Origin: Methanobacterium sp. UBA279
GTDB lineage: Archaea > Methanobacteriota > Methanobacteria > Methanobacteriales > Methanobacteriaceae
Assembly (NCBI GenBank): GCA_002502855.1
Contig: DAQK01000029.1
Location: forward strand, 110,689 to 174,688
Reading direction: 5' to 3'
Length of the DNA: 64,000 nucleotides
Within the stretch, counting starts at the first letter, position 1, and every line of letters starts with the position of its first letter. The notes below the pieces were generated by a model that had not been told where the DNA came from, ran no database searches, and worked only from the letters and a program-made list of their open reading frames with translations. Below, in pieces: positions 53,570-62,739 of this stretch. The translations under genes were made by a program, and so were the position numbers.

Positions 53570-55476
53570 TAATTGGCAGTTGGGTTCTGCAGGATACCGG
53601 TTGGCATGATGTCTGTGATTTTACGCATTTTCTGGAGCAGGCCTTTTTTACCTTTACCTACCAGGGCATGTTCCAGGACATCACTTAGAGTATCTACAGG
53701 TATGATTTCAATCTTCCTGCGGTACCTGTCCTCTATTAACACGTCTTCCATGTTGGCTCTGGGTATTAAAACCTTTTTAATACCTGCTTCGGCTGCTGCT
53801 TCTATCTTACCTGTCACTCCACCAACAGGGAGTACATCTCCCCTTACACTTAAAGAACCTGTTAGAGCTAGTGACTGGTCAACTGGAATGTTTTCAAGAG
53901 CAGATATAACTGCTGTTGCCACCGATACGCTGGCACTGTCTCCTTCTACACCACCATGGGCCTGTACAAACTGAATGTGTATGTCGTAGTTCGAGATACT
54001 TGTACCTGTGTTCTTCTTAATTAGGGCACTTACGTTGGTTACTGCTTCTTTGGCTATTTCACCTAATTTACCAGTGGCTATGATTTTACCCTCTAAGCTG
54101 CTCTGGGCCGGGGCTGCTTCCGCTTCAATGGGGAGAATTATTCCGCTACGGTCGCCCATTACGGCCAATCCGTTTACACGACCAACCTGAGTACCTTCCG
54201 ATTTAAATACATTGTACTGTTTAATCTGTGAGATGTTTCTATCTGCCATCTGCTGTTCTAATGTTCTTGCGAGTTTTTTAGCACTGATTACATGTTCTAA
54301 CGTGACTAATTCAGCCCTTTCACCCTTGGCTATATCTCCAGCGGCCCTAACCAGGCCACCTAAATCCCTTAGTTTGAGGGTTAGTGAATCTTTTTTACCG
54401 GCTCTTCTTTGAGCTTCTCTGATAATTTCTCCCACAGCTTCTTTACTGAAGTGGGGGATTCTTCCATCCTTTTTAACTTCCTGTGCCACGAACTGTATGA
54501 GTTTATCCCGGTTTTCCGGGGTGTCCGGCATGGAATCTTTCATATAAACTTCGTAACCATACCCTCTTATCCTGGAACGCAGGGCTATGTGCATTCCTTC
54601 CAGGATCTGTATGTTACCGGAAGCCACCAGTACGAAATCGCAGGGAACTTCCTGGGTCCTTACCATAGCTCCACTGCTGGTTTCACTTTGACCGGTTATA
54701 GAATATTTTTTCTCCTGCATGGCAGTTAAGAGTTCCTGCTGGGTTTTCATTTTCATGGTACCTATTTCGTCCACATAAAGCACTCCTTTATTGGCCTTAT
54801 GTATCATACCTGCTTCCACCCTTTCATGGGCAGGAGTTCCCAGTCCTCCGGACTGGTAAGGGTCGTGCCTTACATCACCTAAGAGTGCGCCGGCGTGTGC
54901 ACCAGTGGCATCTATAAATGGGGCTGTTTTGTGATTGGCATTGTTGATCAATAACTTGGGCACCATAACTGAGGATTTGGGTTTCATCTGCTGTAGAGCT
55001 AAAAAGACAATTCCTGCGGCGATTACCGCTGCTAAAAATTGTTGCATATAGAATCCCACAATCAGGATAAAGGCGATGATGACCATCATCAACATATTCT
55101 TTCTTTCTTCTGATCCTTTGGCTTTTACCTTGTAGTTGGTTACTACTTTTTTAGCTTCACCAGCAGGCATGGCTCCAATTAATGGGTTGTGGTTATCCTC
55201 CATATTGGGATAAACCAGGACATCCTGAAGTTCTTCAGGAGGCAGAAGTTCCGCCATTCCCTTAGCTAACATGGACTTTCCTATACCCGGTTCACCAATT
55301 AAGAGAACGTTTCTTCTCTGCTTAGCTGCTTTTTTCACTGTTTCTACAGCTTCTTTCTGACCGATGATCTGGTCTATTATCTTATCCGGGACATTAATCT
55401 CCCCGGAGTTATTATAAGACCTTATGTTAGGCGTGTTCTTCACTGAACTGGTTGAATTCGAGTTTAAATTTGCCAT
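53569..55476 (-). CDS. lonB: Archaeal membrane-anchored Lon protease (LonB)
   Basis: ATP-dependent protease, the main quality-control protease on the archaeal membrane. 635 residues: AAA+ domain with Walker A GEPGIGKS (61-68), two transmembrane helices between the nucleotide and sensor parts (about 127-162), Walker B LYVDEIGTM, and a C-terminal protease domain with the Ser-Lys dyad, S514 in GDSASV and K557 in GVTGKIEAA. A strong SD (AAAGGAGG) precedes ATG 55476. It diverges from cobQ across 304 bp. Confidence 0.95.
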   Translation of the reverse strand: MANLNSNSTSSVKNTPNIRSYNNSGEINVPDKIIDQIIGQKEAVETVKKAAKQRRNVLLIGEPGIGKSMLAKGMAELLPPEELQDVLVYPNMEDNHNPLIGAMPAGEAKKVVTNYKVKAKGSEERKNMLMMVIIAFILIVGFYMQQFLAAVIAAGIVFLALQQMKPKSSVMVPKLLINNANHKTAPFIDATGAHAGALLGDVRHDPYQSGGLGTPAHERVEAGMIHKANKGVLYVDEIGTMKMKTQQELLTAMQEKKYSITGQSETSSGAMVRTQEVPCDFVLVASGNIQILEGMHIALRSRIRGYGYEVYMKDSMPDTPENRDKLIQFVAQEVKKDGRIPHFSKEAVGEIIREAQRRAGKKDSLTLKLRDLGGLVRAAGDIAKGERAELVTLEHVISAKKLARTLEQQMADRNISQIKQYNVFKSEGTQVGRVNGLAVMGDRSGIILPIEAEAAPAQSSLEGKIIATGKLGEIAKEAVTNVSALIKKNTGTSISNYDIHIQFVQAHGGVEGDSASVSVATAVISALENIPVDQSLALTGSLSVRGDVLPVGGVTGKIEAAAEAGIKKVLIPRANMEDVLIEDRYRRKIEIIPVDTLSDVLEHALVGKGKKGLLQKMRKITDIMPTGILQNPTAN

Positions 55477-55780
55477 TTACTATGACAACCTCCTTTATTT
55501 TCCACAAAACAAAAAATAAAAGTGTTTTATTAGTTTAAAATTGTTTTTACAAGTATTGGATATTTGTAATCTAATATATGAATATTTGCTTTTGTTGTGA
55601 ACTAATTATTAATGTAATTAGTCTTATTTATATATTACTATTTCGTCCCTTATATCATTTCTTCATATATCATATCCTGATCTGGAAATATTGATCCATA
55701 TCTAGAAATCAATTTATCTAGTAGAATATTCAACTATTATTTATATCCAATAAGAGATTTTGATTAAGGAAGGCTCATAA
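55477..55780. promoter_or_regulatory. Divergent lonB/cobQ promoter region with a palindrome
   Basis: 304 bp, AT-rich. At 55602-55621 an inverted repeat (CTAATTA, six bases, TAATTAG) lies midway. TTTATATCC near 55740 is a TATA candidate for cobQ about 40 nt upstream of its ATG. The palindrome could be an operator shared by both genes; the regulator is unknown. Confidence 0.5.
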
Positions 55781-57292
55781 ATGACGTGTATAATGGTCCA
55801 GGGGACCTCATCCAACGCAGGTAAAAGCGTGGTTGTGGCTGCCCTATGCAGGATATTCTCCAAAAGGGGTTATCAGGTGGTTCCCTTCAAATCCCAGAAT
55901 ATGTCCCTTAACTCCTACACCACCAGTGAAAATGCAGAGATAGCCATGGCCCAGGTGCTTCAGGCAGAAGCCGCCGGCCTGGAACCATCCTATCATATGA
56001 ATCCCATCCTCCTAAAGCCCAAGGAAGATTTCATCTCCCAGGTCATAGTTCATGGAAAACCCGCTGGAGATATGAATTTTTACCATTACCAGAATAATTT
56101 CCGGGAGGAAGCACTTAAAGCCATAAAAACATCCCTGGATTACCTGAAAGACAGGTATGAAATAGTGATAATTGAAGGTGCCGGTTCTCCGGCGGAGATC
56201 AACATGCTAGACGTGGATATGGCCAACATGAAGATCGCAGAGCTGGCCGATGCCAATGTGCTCTTGGTGGCTGATATCGACCGGGGAGGTGTCTTCGCCT
56301 CCATCGCCGGTACCTTCTCTCTCTTACCGGAAGAAGACCGGGAAAGGATAAAGGGGATAATCATCAACAAGTTCCGTGGTAACCTGGATATACTGATACC
56401 CGGGATAGAACAAATAGAAGAGATAGTGGGAGTGCCAGTTTTAGGGGTCATCCCCTATGACGAAAGCCTTAAACTTCCAGAGGAAGATTCCGCCTCCCTA
56501 TCGGAACATAAGTTCAGTAAAAATGAGAAGATCTCCGTGGGATTAATGCGCTTCCCCCGCATAGCCAACTTCACCGATATAGACCCCCTGGAATATGAAC
56601 CGGATATTGGGATTGAACTCATTGAACTGGGAAGCGACATGGGAAAGGTAGATGCTTTAATACTTCCCGGGACCAGAAACACCGTCAACGACATGATGGC
56701 CATAGAGGAGGCTGGTTTCGTGGATGATATCCAAACCATCTCAAAGGAGATACCTGTCTTTGGTCTCTGCGGTGGTTACCAGATGATGGGGACTAAAATT
56801 TTAGACGAAACCCTTAAAGAGTCCAAGTATGGTTCCGTGGACGGGATTGGACTCCTGGATATGAAAACCAGCTTTGGTAAGGTGGATAAGATAATAACCC
56901 AGAGCCAGGGCGAACTACTGGGAAACGGCATGTTTAAAAGCTTCAAAGGAAACCGGGTGGACGGCTACGAATTACACGAAGGCACCACCGTCTTAGGTGA
57001 TGTTAAACCACTCTTCAGGATCATTAAAGGTGTTGGTAACGGCCCCGGTTCAGGGTACGACGGTGCAGTAGCAGACCAGGTGGCAGGCACCTACTTCCAT
57101 GGTGTATTCCACAACTTCCACTTCAGGAGGTTTTTCACCAACCTTCTGCGGAAGGAAAATGGCCTTGATGAACTAGGATTTGTCAGGGACGACTTTGAAG
57201 ATTTAAAAAGATTCTCCATCGATCGGCTGGCGTATATATTTGAAGATAATATTGATATGAGTGTTATTGAGGCTTTGATTGAAAAGGTTTAG
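55781..57292 (+). CDS. cobQ: Cobyric acid synthase CobQ (CbiP)
   Basis: Amidates adenosyl-cobyrinic acid a,c-diamide at b, d, e and g using glutamine and ATP, in corrinoid synthesis. 503 residues: an N-terminal dethiobiotin-synthetase-like P-loop (GTSSNAGKSVVVAALCR, about 9-25), NMSLNSY, and a C-terminal class I amidotransferase with the nucleophile in VFGLCGGYQMMG (about C331) and HGVFHNFHFR. SD AAGGAAGG is present. Corrinoids are needed by methyltransferases of methanogenesis and by MetE in this organism. Confidence 0.93.
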   Translation: MTCIMVQGTSSNAGKSVVVAALCRIFSKRGYQVVPFKSQNMSLNSYTTSENAEIAMAQVLQAEAAGLEPSYHMNPILLKPKEDFISQVIVHGKPAGDMNFYHYQNNFREEALKAIKTSLDYLKDRYEIVIIEGAGSPAEINMLDVDMANMKIAELADANVLLVADIDRGGVFASIAGTFSLLPEEDRERIKGIIINKFRGNLDILIPGIEQIEEIVGVPVLGVIPYDESLKLPEEDSASLSEHKFSKNEKISVGLMRFPRIANFTDIDPLEYEPDIGIELIELGSDMGKVDALILPGTRNTVNDMMAIEEAGFVDDIQTISKEIPVFGLCGGYQMMGTKILDETLKESKYGSVDGIGLLDMKTSFGKVDKIITQSQGELLGNGMFKSFKGNRVDGYELHEGTTVLGDVKPLFRIIKGVGNGPGSGYDGAVADQVAGTYFHGVFHNFHFRRFFTNLLRKENGLDELGFVRDDFEDLKRFSIDRLAYIFEDNIDMSVIEALIEKV

Positions 57293-57380
57293 AATTAGAA
57301 TTTAAAAGAAAATTAGAACTAGGATTTAATAAGATTAGAATTAGAATATAAAAGAAAATTAGACTTTAAAAATTAAGGAT
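57289..57380. repeat. 22-24-nt tandem repeat, four copies, from the cobQ stop
   Basis: TTAGA(A) begins at 57289, 57313, 57335 and 57359 (spacing 24, 22, 24). Units 1 and 3 share TTAGAATTAGAAT(T/A)(T/A)AAAAG. The cobQ TAG stop (57290-57292) lies in unit 1. It fills the gap between the convergent cobQ and trkA genes. Confidence 0.85.
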
Positions 57381-57389
57381 TGGTAGAAT

Positions 57390-58043
57390 CTAGAGTTTAG
57401 TGAATCTTTTCAAAACTTCCTTGGCATATTTGGTTTTAACCAGGACAGAAATCTTCATCCCCTGCTCTAAAATCAGTTCTGGCCGGGGAATGTTTATTTT
57501 ACCATTATCGTAGACCGCAACTATGATGAAGTGCTCACCGGGACTTATCTCACCTACCCTTCTCCCGATTACCTCCTTATTTTCCAGGGTCATGTCCAGT
57601 AATTCTGCATCTCCTCTACCTAAAACAACTAAATCAGCTATTTTCGGCCTTATGATAACTTTTTCCAGATAACTGGCTGCGGTTAGTTCCGGACTTATGA
57701 CTGAGTCTACGCCGATTTTTTTAAACGCTGGGGAATGGCTGGGGTCACTTACCCGGGCTATGATCTTACCAACGTTATAATCCCTCACCAGTACGCAGGC
57801 CAGTAGATTGGTCTCATCATGTCCAGTAGCCGCTACAAAAACATCTGCATCCTTTAGATTAGCTTCTTCCAGGATCTTTGTATCGGTACCATTACCACAA
57901 ATTACCAGGGCATCCAGCTCAGAAGCAGCGTTGTTGCATAGTTCACTGTCACTTTCAATTAGTGTCACGTCGTGTCCATCAGAAATCAGGAAAAACGCCA
58001 AATTTAAACCGACCCTTCCGCCGCCCATAATTACTATGTACAT
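57390..58043 (-). CDS. TrkA-type NAD-binding potassium regulator
   Basis: About 217 residues from ATG 58043 (the GTG at 58052 is inside the SD). TrkA-N Rossmann motif IMGGGRVGLNLAFFL and acidic ribose ligand in VTLIESDSE, then TrkA-C domain after about 135 (NKEVIGRRVGEI...). It gates a K+ channel or transporter by sensing NAD(H)/ATP. No channel gene is adjacent, so its partner is elsewhere or unknown. It converges with cobQ. Confidence 0.85.
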   Translation of the reverse strand: MYIVIMGGGRVGLNLAFFLISDGHDVTLIESDSELCNNAASELDALVICGNGTDTKILEEANLKDADVFVAATGHDETNLLACVLVRDYNVGKIIARVSDPSHSPAFKKIGVDSVISPELTAASYLEKVIIRPKIADLVVLGRGDAELLDMTLENKEVIGRRVGEISPGEHFIIVAVYDNGKINIPRPELILEQGMKISVLVKTKYAKEVLKRFTKL

Positions 58044-58212
58044 CAGGTACACCTAAGGATATGATATTTAAAATTTTACTTTAATTGGAGAGTTTTCACA
58101 AAAAATCCTGAAATTTCAGTGAAATTTGAACTTTTATAAAATAGAGTATATAGGTACATAAGTCTTTCGACTGAAATTATTAGACCTATAAAAAAAAATA
58201 GAAATTTAAGTT

Positions 58213-58671
58213 CTATGCTACCACATGAACTGGTACTTTAGCTCCCCTTACCACTCGTTCTGTGGTGTTTCCCAGGATTAATTTTTCCAGGCCATTCTTT
58301 CCTGATTTTCCCATGGTAATTAAATCCACATTTTCTTCATCGGCTGTTTTAAGGATGACATCGGCTGGTTTGCCTTCTTTGATCATGGTTATGAGGTTGA
58401 TATTCTTGCAGTAGCCTTCACACCGGCTTTCTTCCAACCATTTTTTGAACTTCTCCACTGCTTCTTCTCCCTCTTTTCTAAGTTCATCACTCAACTGTTC
58501 CCTTAGATCTCTCTGTGGTAAAGCATTCAAGTAAGAAGTATCAATTACATATAAAACGATTATATCCTGACCACCAACATCCGCCATGGCTATTGCATCT
58601 TCTCCAGCCCGTTCAGCCGCATCAGATCCGTCTGTAGGAAGTAGTATCCTTTTAGTCATAATGTCATCCAT
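58213..58671 (-). CDS. Universal stress protein (UspA family)
   Basis: 152 residues (or 148 from ATG 58659). ATP-binding type: TKRILLPTDGSDAAERAGEDA at the N-terminus, split here, and the GxxGxxGLEKLILGNTTERV loop (GKSGKNGLEKLILGNTTE), ending VRGAKVPVHVV. Stress-response nucleotide-binding protein. A second UspA is at 59585; the two flank the truncated transporter. Regulation is not visible beyond a TATA-rich stretch near 58690. Confidence 0.88.
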   Translation of the reverse strand: MDDIMTKRILLPTDGSDAAERAGEDAIAMADVGGQDIIVLYVIDTSYLNALPQRDLREQLSDELRKEGEEAVEKFKKWLEESRCEGYCKNINLITMIKEGKPADVILKTADEENVDLITMGKSGKNGLEKLILGNTTERVVRGAKVPVHVVA

Positions 58672-58744
58672 CCAGTAAGTTAGGTATATTATTATATCTA
58701 TTTTTTACTTAAAAATAAAGTTATGCAGAAATTTAATCTGCATT

Positions 58745-59470
58745 TTATTTAAGAACAAGGGGAATGGCTATGGTCAAAATTACGAATAAAGTAGCTATAA
58801 TACCAATAATCACCATTGGTACTCCTGCTTTCAGTATCTCCTTTATGTTAACATAATTCGTTCCGTAGGCCATGGCAACTGTAGGATCTGCCATGGGAAA
58901 CATGAACGATAGTGAACAGGCTATAGCTACAGGTACGGCATATATCCCGATTGGCTGGCCCTGAGCCGCTGCCAGAGTAACTGACAATGGTACCAGTATA
59001 GCTGATAAAGCAATGTTGGACATTACCTGGGTAATCAAGACGGCGATGATCATCAGCACCACCATGATGAGCAGAGTGGATGGATCGCTTCCAAAAACAC
59101 TTACTATATCCTGTATCAACCAGTTTGCTGCTCCAGTATTTAGAAGTGCCGCCCCTAAGGATAACGCACCTCCAAAGAACACTATAAGACCCCAATCAAC
59201 ATTACTCTGGGCATCTTTCCAGTCGATGATTTTAAAGGCCAGCATCAGCACCGCCCCGATCAACGCTATGGAGTAACTGTCCAGTCCAGTTAAACCGGTG
59301 GTGACCCATAGACCTATGGTGAAAAGCAGGATCACCAGGGCGATTTTTTCTTTTCGAGCCATAACCCCTAATTCCATCATTTTAGAAGTTATGGTGTCCT
59401 TTCCGCCAACTATTCCCTTAACCTCCGCTGGGAACATACGTCCAAGGCCTTTCCAGATTACCAGCATCAT
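58745..59470 (-). CDS. C-terminal half of a DASS/SLC13-type anion transporter (5'-truncated)
   Basis: 241 residues with about six hydrophobic segments. The second SNT-like substrate motif is present as VMSNIALSAI and the fold end as FMFPMADPTVAMAYG. Full DASS carriers (about 460) have two inverted halves; here the first half is missing. Upstream of ATG 59470 the frame closes at TAA and only 114 bp of AT-rich spacer precede the next gene. It is probably non-functional alone. Flanked by two UspA genes. Confidence 0.72.
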   Translation of the reverse strand: MMLVIWKGLGRMFPAEVKGIVGGKDTITSKMMELGVMARKEKIALVILLFTIGLWVTTGLTGLDSYSIALIGAVLMLAFKIIDWKDAQSNVDWGLIVFFGGALSLGAALLNTGAANWLIQDIVSVFGSDPSTLLIMVVLMIIAVLITQVMSNIALSAILVPLSVTLAAAQGQPIGIYAVPVAIACSLSFMFPMADPTVAMAYGTNYVNIKEILKAGVPMVIIGIIATLFVILTIAIPLVLK

Positions 59471-59584
59471 GATGATGGATTATAAAATGAAATTAAATTT
59501 TTTAATAAGAAAATTATAAAATAAAATTTAACTAATAAATGAAAATAAAAGATTTTTTTAAGCTGTGGGTTAGACTTGGATAAT

Positions 59585-60016
59585 TTATTCCGATACTGTC
59601 CTGATAAGCAGGATGGTACATGGTGCAGAATGGACCACCTTCTCTGAAACACTTCCCAGAAGATGTTTATCCACTATACTTTTACCGGTTCCCATCACTA
59701 GTAGATCGACATCGTTTTTTTCGGCGATCTTAACTATCTCATCTGCTGGATCCCCTTCCTTAAGGATCCTACTGAAGTGGATGTTGGGAGCCGTGAATTT
59801 TTCCTCCATGGCATCTAAAACCTGCTTTCCTCTTTGGGTTAATTCTGTTACCATCATTTCCTTTACTTTTTTTGGAGTTAAGAAGGGTGTGGAGGTTTCC
59901 ACCACATATACTCCGATTACATCGGTATCCCAATCAGCAATGAGCTCCATAGTTTCCTTGGCAATTTGATCCAGATATTCTCCAGTACTGGTAACTAATA
60001 TTTTCTTATAAACCAT
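59585..60016 (-). CDS. Universal stress protein (UspA family)
   Basis: 143 residues. YKKILVTSTGEYLDQIAKE at the N-terminus and LVMGTGKSIVDKHLLGSVSE (GxGxS-type loop, about 108-127) then VVHSAPCTILLIRTV. The motif is close to the ATP-binding class, with GKS in place of the usual GRRG-like loop. It lies 4 nt from the CaCA antiporter gene, so the two share a transcript. SD GGTGATATT precedes the ATG. Confidence 0.86.
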   Translation of the reverse strand: MVYKKILVTSTGEYLDQIAKETMELIADWDTDVIGVYVVETSTPFLTPKKVKEMMVTELTQRGKQVLDAMEEKFTAPNIHFSRILKEGDPADEIVKIAEKNDVDLLVMGTGKSIVDKHLLGSVSEKVVHSAPCTILLIRTVSE

Positions 60017-60020
60017 AATA

Positions 60021-61031
60021 TCACCCTAATACGTAGATTCTTAACACTGCATATGTAATATATGTCAGTGCTAGTATAAATCCATCTACTCTAGTAAGTT
60101 TCATGCCCCTCTTAATGAGTAAGAGCACCAAAACAGTGACAAATATCATCACCGGAGCATCGAAGGTATAGGAAAGATGTTCTATTGGGACGCTCATGAA
60201 AATAGCGGGAATTCCCAGTCCAATCATGATGTTGAAGGTGTTACTCCCCAAAACAGTACCGATGGATAGATCATGTAACCCTTTACGGGCGGAGTTAAAG
60301 GTAACCACCAGTTCAGGAATACTGGTCCCGATGGCCAGAGTAAAGAGTCCCATGATCATCTGAGGAATGTTGGCTATGGTGGCCAGTTCTGTTCCACTGT
60401 AGACCAGTAAACGGCAGCCTACAATTAAACCAGCAAGTCCCAGTAGACTCCATGCTATCATACCGAAGGTAATTTTTTTCTTTTCTTCGGGGGGATGATA
60501 TGCAATTGCATCTCCACCCTTTGGTGTCACTACTTTCTCCCGTTTTCCAGCTTCATTCTTTTCAACTTCCTTTTTCTGATCTCTAATTAAAATCCATAGA
60601 TAAATGGAATAGACAACCACAAAGACTATTGAAGCATATATGTCCACTACACCCAGGAAGTACATGAAACCTAAAAGAATAAATGTGGTTAATAGAGTGA
60701 ACGCACCGTCTCGTGTAAGTCCTTTGGGACTGGACTGGATGGTACCGGCGAAAATAGCAGAAATTCCTAGAATACCGGCGATATTCCAGATGTTCGATCC
60801 GATTACAACTCCAACCCCCAGGTCTGGACTGTTAAATAACGCCGCCATCACGGCTGAACCAAACTCAGGGAGAGAGGTACCTATAGCCGATGCCGTGACA
60901 CCGAGGATAATCTCTGATATTCCTATTATCCCTCCAATTTCGACTATTTTATCAACAAAAATGTCTGCAGCTTTTATAACGATTATAAGCGAAACTATAA
61001 GAATAGCTACGAGTGCAATAATCCATAACAT
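60021..61031 (-). CDS. Calcium/sodium antiporter of the CaCA family (YrbG-like)
   Basis: About 336 residues from ATG 61031 (GTG 61040 is in the SD). Ten hydrophobic helices in two repeats; the alpha-repeats that bind cations read ASAIGTSLPEFGSAVMAAL (about 51-69) and LAIGTSIPELVVTFNSA (about 236-252), each with the ion-binding Glu. A charged loop of about 40 residues (KKEVEKNEAGKREKV) joins the halves. It exports Ca2+ in exchange for Na+ or H+. Cotranscribed with a universal stress protein. Confidence 0.9.
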   Translation of the reverse strand: MLWIIALVAILIVSLIIVIKAADIFVDKIVEIGGIIGISEIILGVTASAIGTSLPEFGSAVMAALFNSPDLGVGVVIGSNIWNIAGILGISAIFAGTIQSSPKGLTRDGAFTLLTTFILLGFMYFLGVVDIYASIVFVVVYSIYLWILIRDQKKEVEKNEAGKREKVVTPKGGDAIAYHPPEEKKKITFGMIAWSLLGLAGLIVGCRLLVYSGTELATIANIPQMIMGLFTLAIGTSIPELVVTFNSARKGLHDLSIGTVLGSNTFNIMIGLGIPAIFMSVPIEHLSYTFDAPVMIFVTVLVLLLIKRGMKLTRVDGFILALTYITYAVLRIYVLG

Positions 61032-61138
61032 AAACCTCACCGGAAGGAGTTTTCCTCTTCTTGCTTATAAAGTTATTCTATCTCGATTAATCAGTATAAT
61101 TTGTTTTATAATATAATTTGTTGCTTTCCTACCTAAAA

Positions 61139-61146
61139 ATTTATAT
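61139..61146 (+). promoter_or_regulatory. TATA box upstream of the tRNA-Gly pair
   Basis: TTTATATA 44 nt before the first tRNA, giving a leader of about 20 nt. Confidence 0.55.
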
Positions 61147-61185
61147 AACAAAACCCATCAATTTTGTTATGCGGTTGAAATTACT

Positions 61186-61264
<79 letters not shown>

Positions 61265-61265
61265 C

Positions 61266-61339
<74 letters not shown>

Positions 61340-61481
61340 TCATATAGAAATAGTTCTCTTTAAAGTGTTAAATTTTTGAGATGATTTAAATGAATTTAAG
61401 GTTGATAAAGGAATTTTAAAATAAAATATCTAAATTTAAAAGTCGAAAATTTATAAAAGAGCTTACAAATGAAATCTGTAT

Positions 61482-61886
61482 TTAGTCTATAGGAACTAAA
61501 AGCTCTGCAGCAACCAATCGACAAATATCGGTCTTGGTTATTACTCCAACAGGTTTTTCATCCTCTAATACGAGAAGACCTGAAATGTCTGCTCGAATCA
61601 TTAAATTAGCAGCATTTTCTATTCTATCTTCAGAAGATACAGTCATGATATTCTCCGACATGATATCTTCAATTTTTATGGAAGATTTTCCTTCTTTGCC
61701 TGGTTTGACACTGCTCAGTATCCCCATGAGATCGTAGTAGGATACCACCCCTTTAGGGTTTCCTGCTTCATCCATAACAAACAATCTTCGTATTCCTTTC
61801 TTGTACATCTTTTCGAAGGCCTCTATAGGTGCTGTGTCCAAACCAACCGTTATAACGCCCCTATTCATGGCTTCCCTAACTCTCAT
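61482..61886 (-). CDS. CBS-domain pair protein
   Basis: 134 residues, two CBS motifs: VREAMNRGVITVGLDTAPIE (about 3-55) and IEDIMSENIMTVSSEDRIE (about 72-130), ending ICRLVAAELLVPID. A nucleotide-binding sensor protein similar to that at 34509. It starts at ATG 61886 with GAGTGATA upstream and diverges from nikR across 312 bp. A role beside a nickel regulator is possible but unshown. Confidence 0.87.
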   Translation of the reverse strand: MRVREAMNRGVITVGLDTAPIEAFEKMYKKGIRRLFVMDEAGNPKGVVSYYDLMGILSSVKPGKEGKSSIKIEDIMSENIMTVSSEDRIENAANLMIRADISGLLVLEDEKPVGVITKTDICRLVAAELLVPID

Positions 61887-62198
61887 CTTATCACTCCTAG
61901 TCTAATCTAAAATATTAGGCCCGATGTATATAATTTTTTTTATTCATTGGCTTTAAGTAAAACCTGTAGAATTGACTTGTATAATGCCGATGGTTACCAA
62001 ATTCTTTGATTATGTTATCACAAAGTCACGGTAAATTATTAATATATAATCCTATTAAAGGTATTAAATAAGGATGATCTTATATTATTGTGGTATATAT
62101 CACAATATCATCTGCTAACAACAAACTTTAAATAGGGAAACGAACTCAAAAAAGAGAAAATTCGTATTACCATAATACTAAAAATGGAGGATTAAAAT
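61887..62198. promoter_or_regulatory. Divergent CBS/nikR region with an inverted repeat at 62085-62106
   Basis: 312 bp, AT-rich. TATTGTG (62085-62091) and CACAATA (62100-62106) form a perfect 7-bp inverted repeat with an 8-nt TA-rich spacer. TTTAAATA, a TATA candidate for nikR, follows near 62127, about 20 nt downstream. Position fits an operator for NikR autoregulation or another factor. Confidence 0.6.
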
Positions 62199-62618
62199 AT
62201 GATGAGAATTAGTATGTCACTCCCCAAAAAACTTCTAAACGAATTTGATGAAGTGTTAAAAGACAGGGGTTACCAATCACGATCAAAGGGAATCAGAGAT
62301 GCGCTCAAGGACTACATCGTCCGTTATCAGTGGATGAACGAGATGGAAGGCGACCGCATAGGAATCCTAGCTGTGATATACGATCACCATTATACCGGTG
62401 TCATGGAAGACCTAACCGACATCCAGCACGACTTCCGGGAATACATCAGTGCCGTGATGCACGTACACATGACCGAGAAATACTGCCTGGAAGTAATAGT
62501 TGTCAAGGGAGATGTTGAATACATCCGCAAACTCACCGAGAAAATAATGAGGCTCAAAGGTGTAGAACACGTTAAACTCACCAGCACAGCCAGCGGTGAA
62601 AAAATGGATGAAAAATAG
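62199..62618 (+). CDS. nikR: Nickel-responsive regulator NikR
   Basis: 139 residues. N-terminal ribbon-helix-helix MMRISMSLPKKLLNEFDEVL with RSKGIRDALKDYI (DNA-binding) and a C-terminal ACT-like nickel domain. Nickel ligands: H in YDHHYTGV, H in VMHVHM and the Cys in KYCLEV (expected C95-type). It represses nickel uptake when nickel is high. This matters because the organism makes F430 and [NiFe] hydrogenases, for which this window has cfbC, hypA and hypB. SD GGAGG is 9 nt upstream. Confidence 0.94.
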   Translation: MMRISMSLPKKLLNEFDEVLKDRGYQSRSKGIRDALKDYIVRYQWMNEMEGDRIGILAVIYDHHYTGVMEDLTDIQHDFREYISAVMHVHMTEKYCLEVIVVKGDVEYIRKLTEKIMRLKGVEHVKLTSTASGEKMDEK

Positions 62619-62739
62619 ATAATTTTTTCAAAATCTTTAACTCTTCCAACCATATTTTTTAAGTTTCAAATCTTATTGGAACTGGGGGGCTAAAAATATG
62701 GACAAAAATGATAGGACAGTATCAAATTAAGCGACGAAG

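Noticed and set aside
58725..58743. TGCAGA-loop-TCTGCA hairpin as a factor-independent terminator after the DASS fragment
   Set aside because: The stem has only six base pairs and no T-run follows on the minus strand, so it is not convincing.
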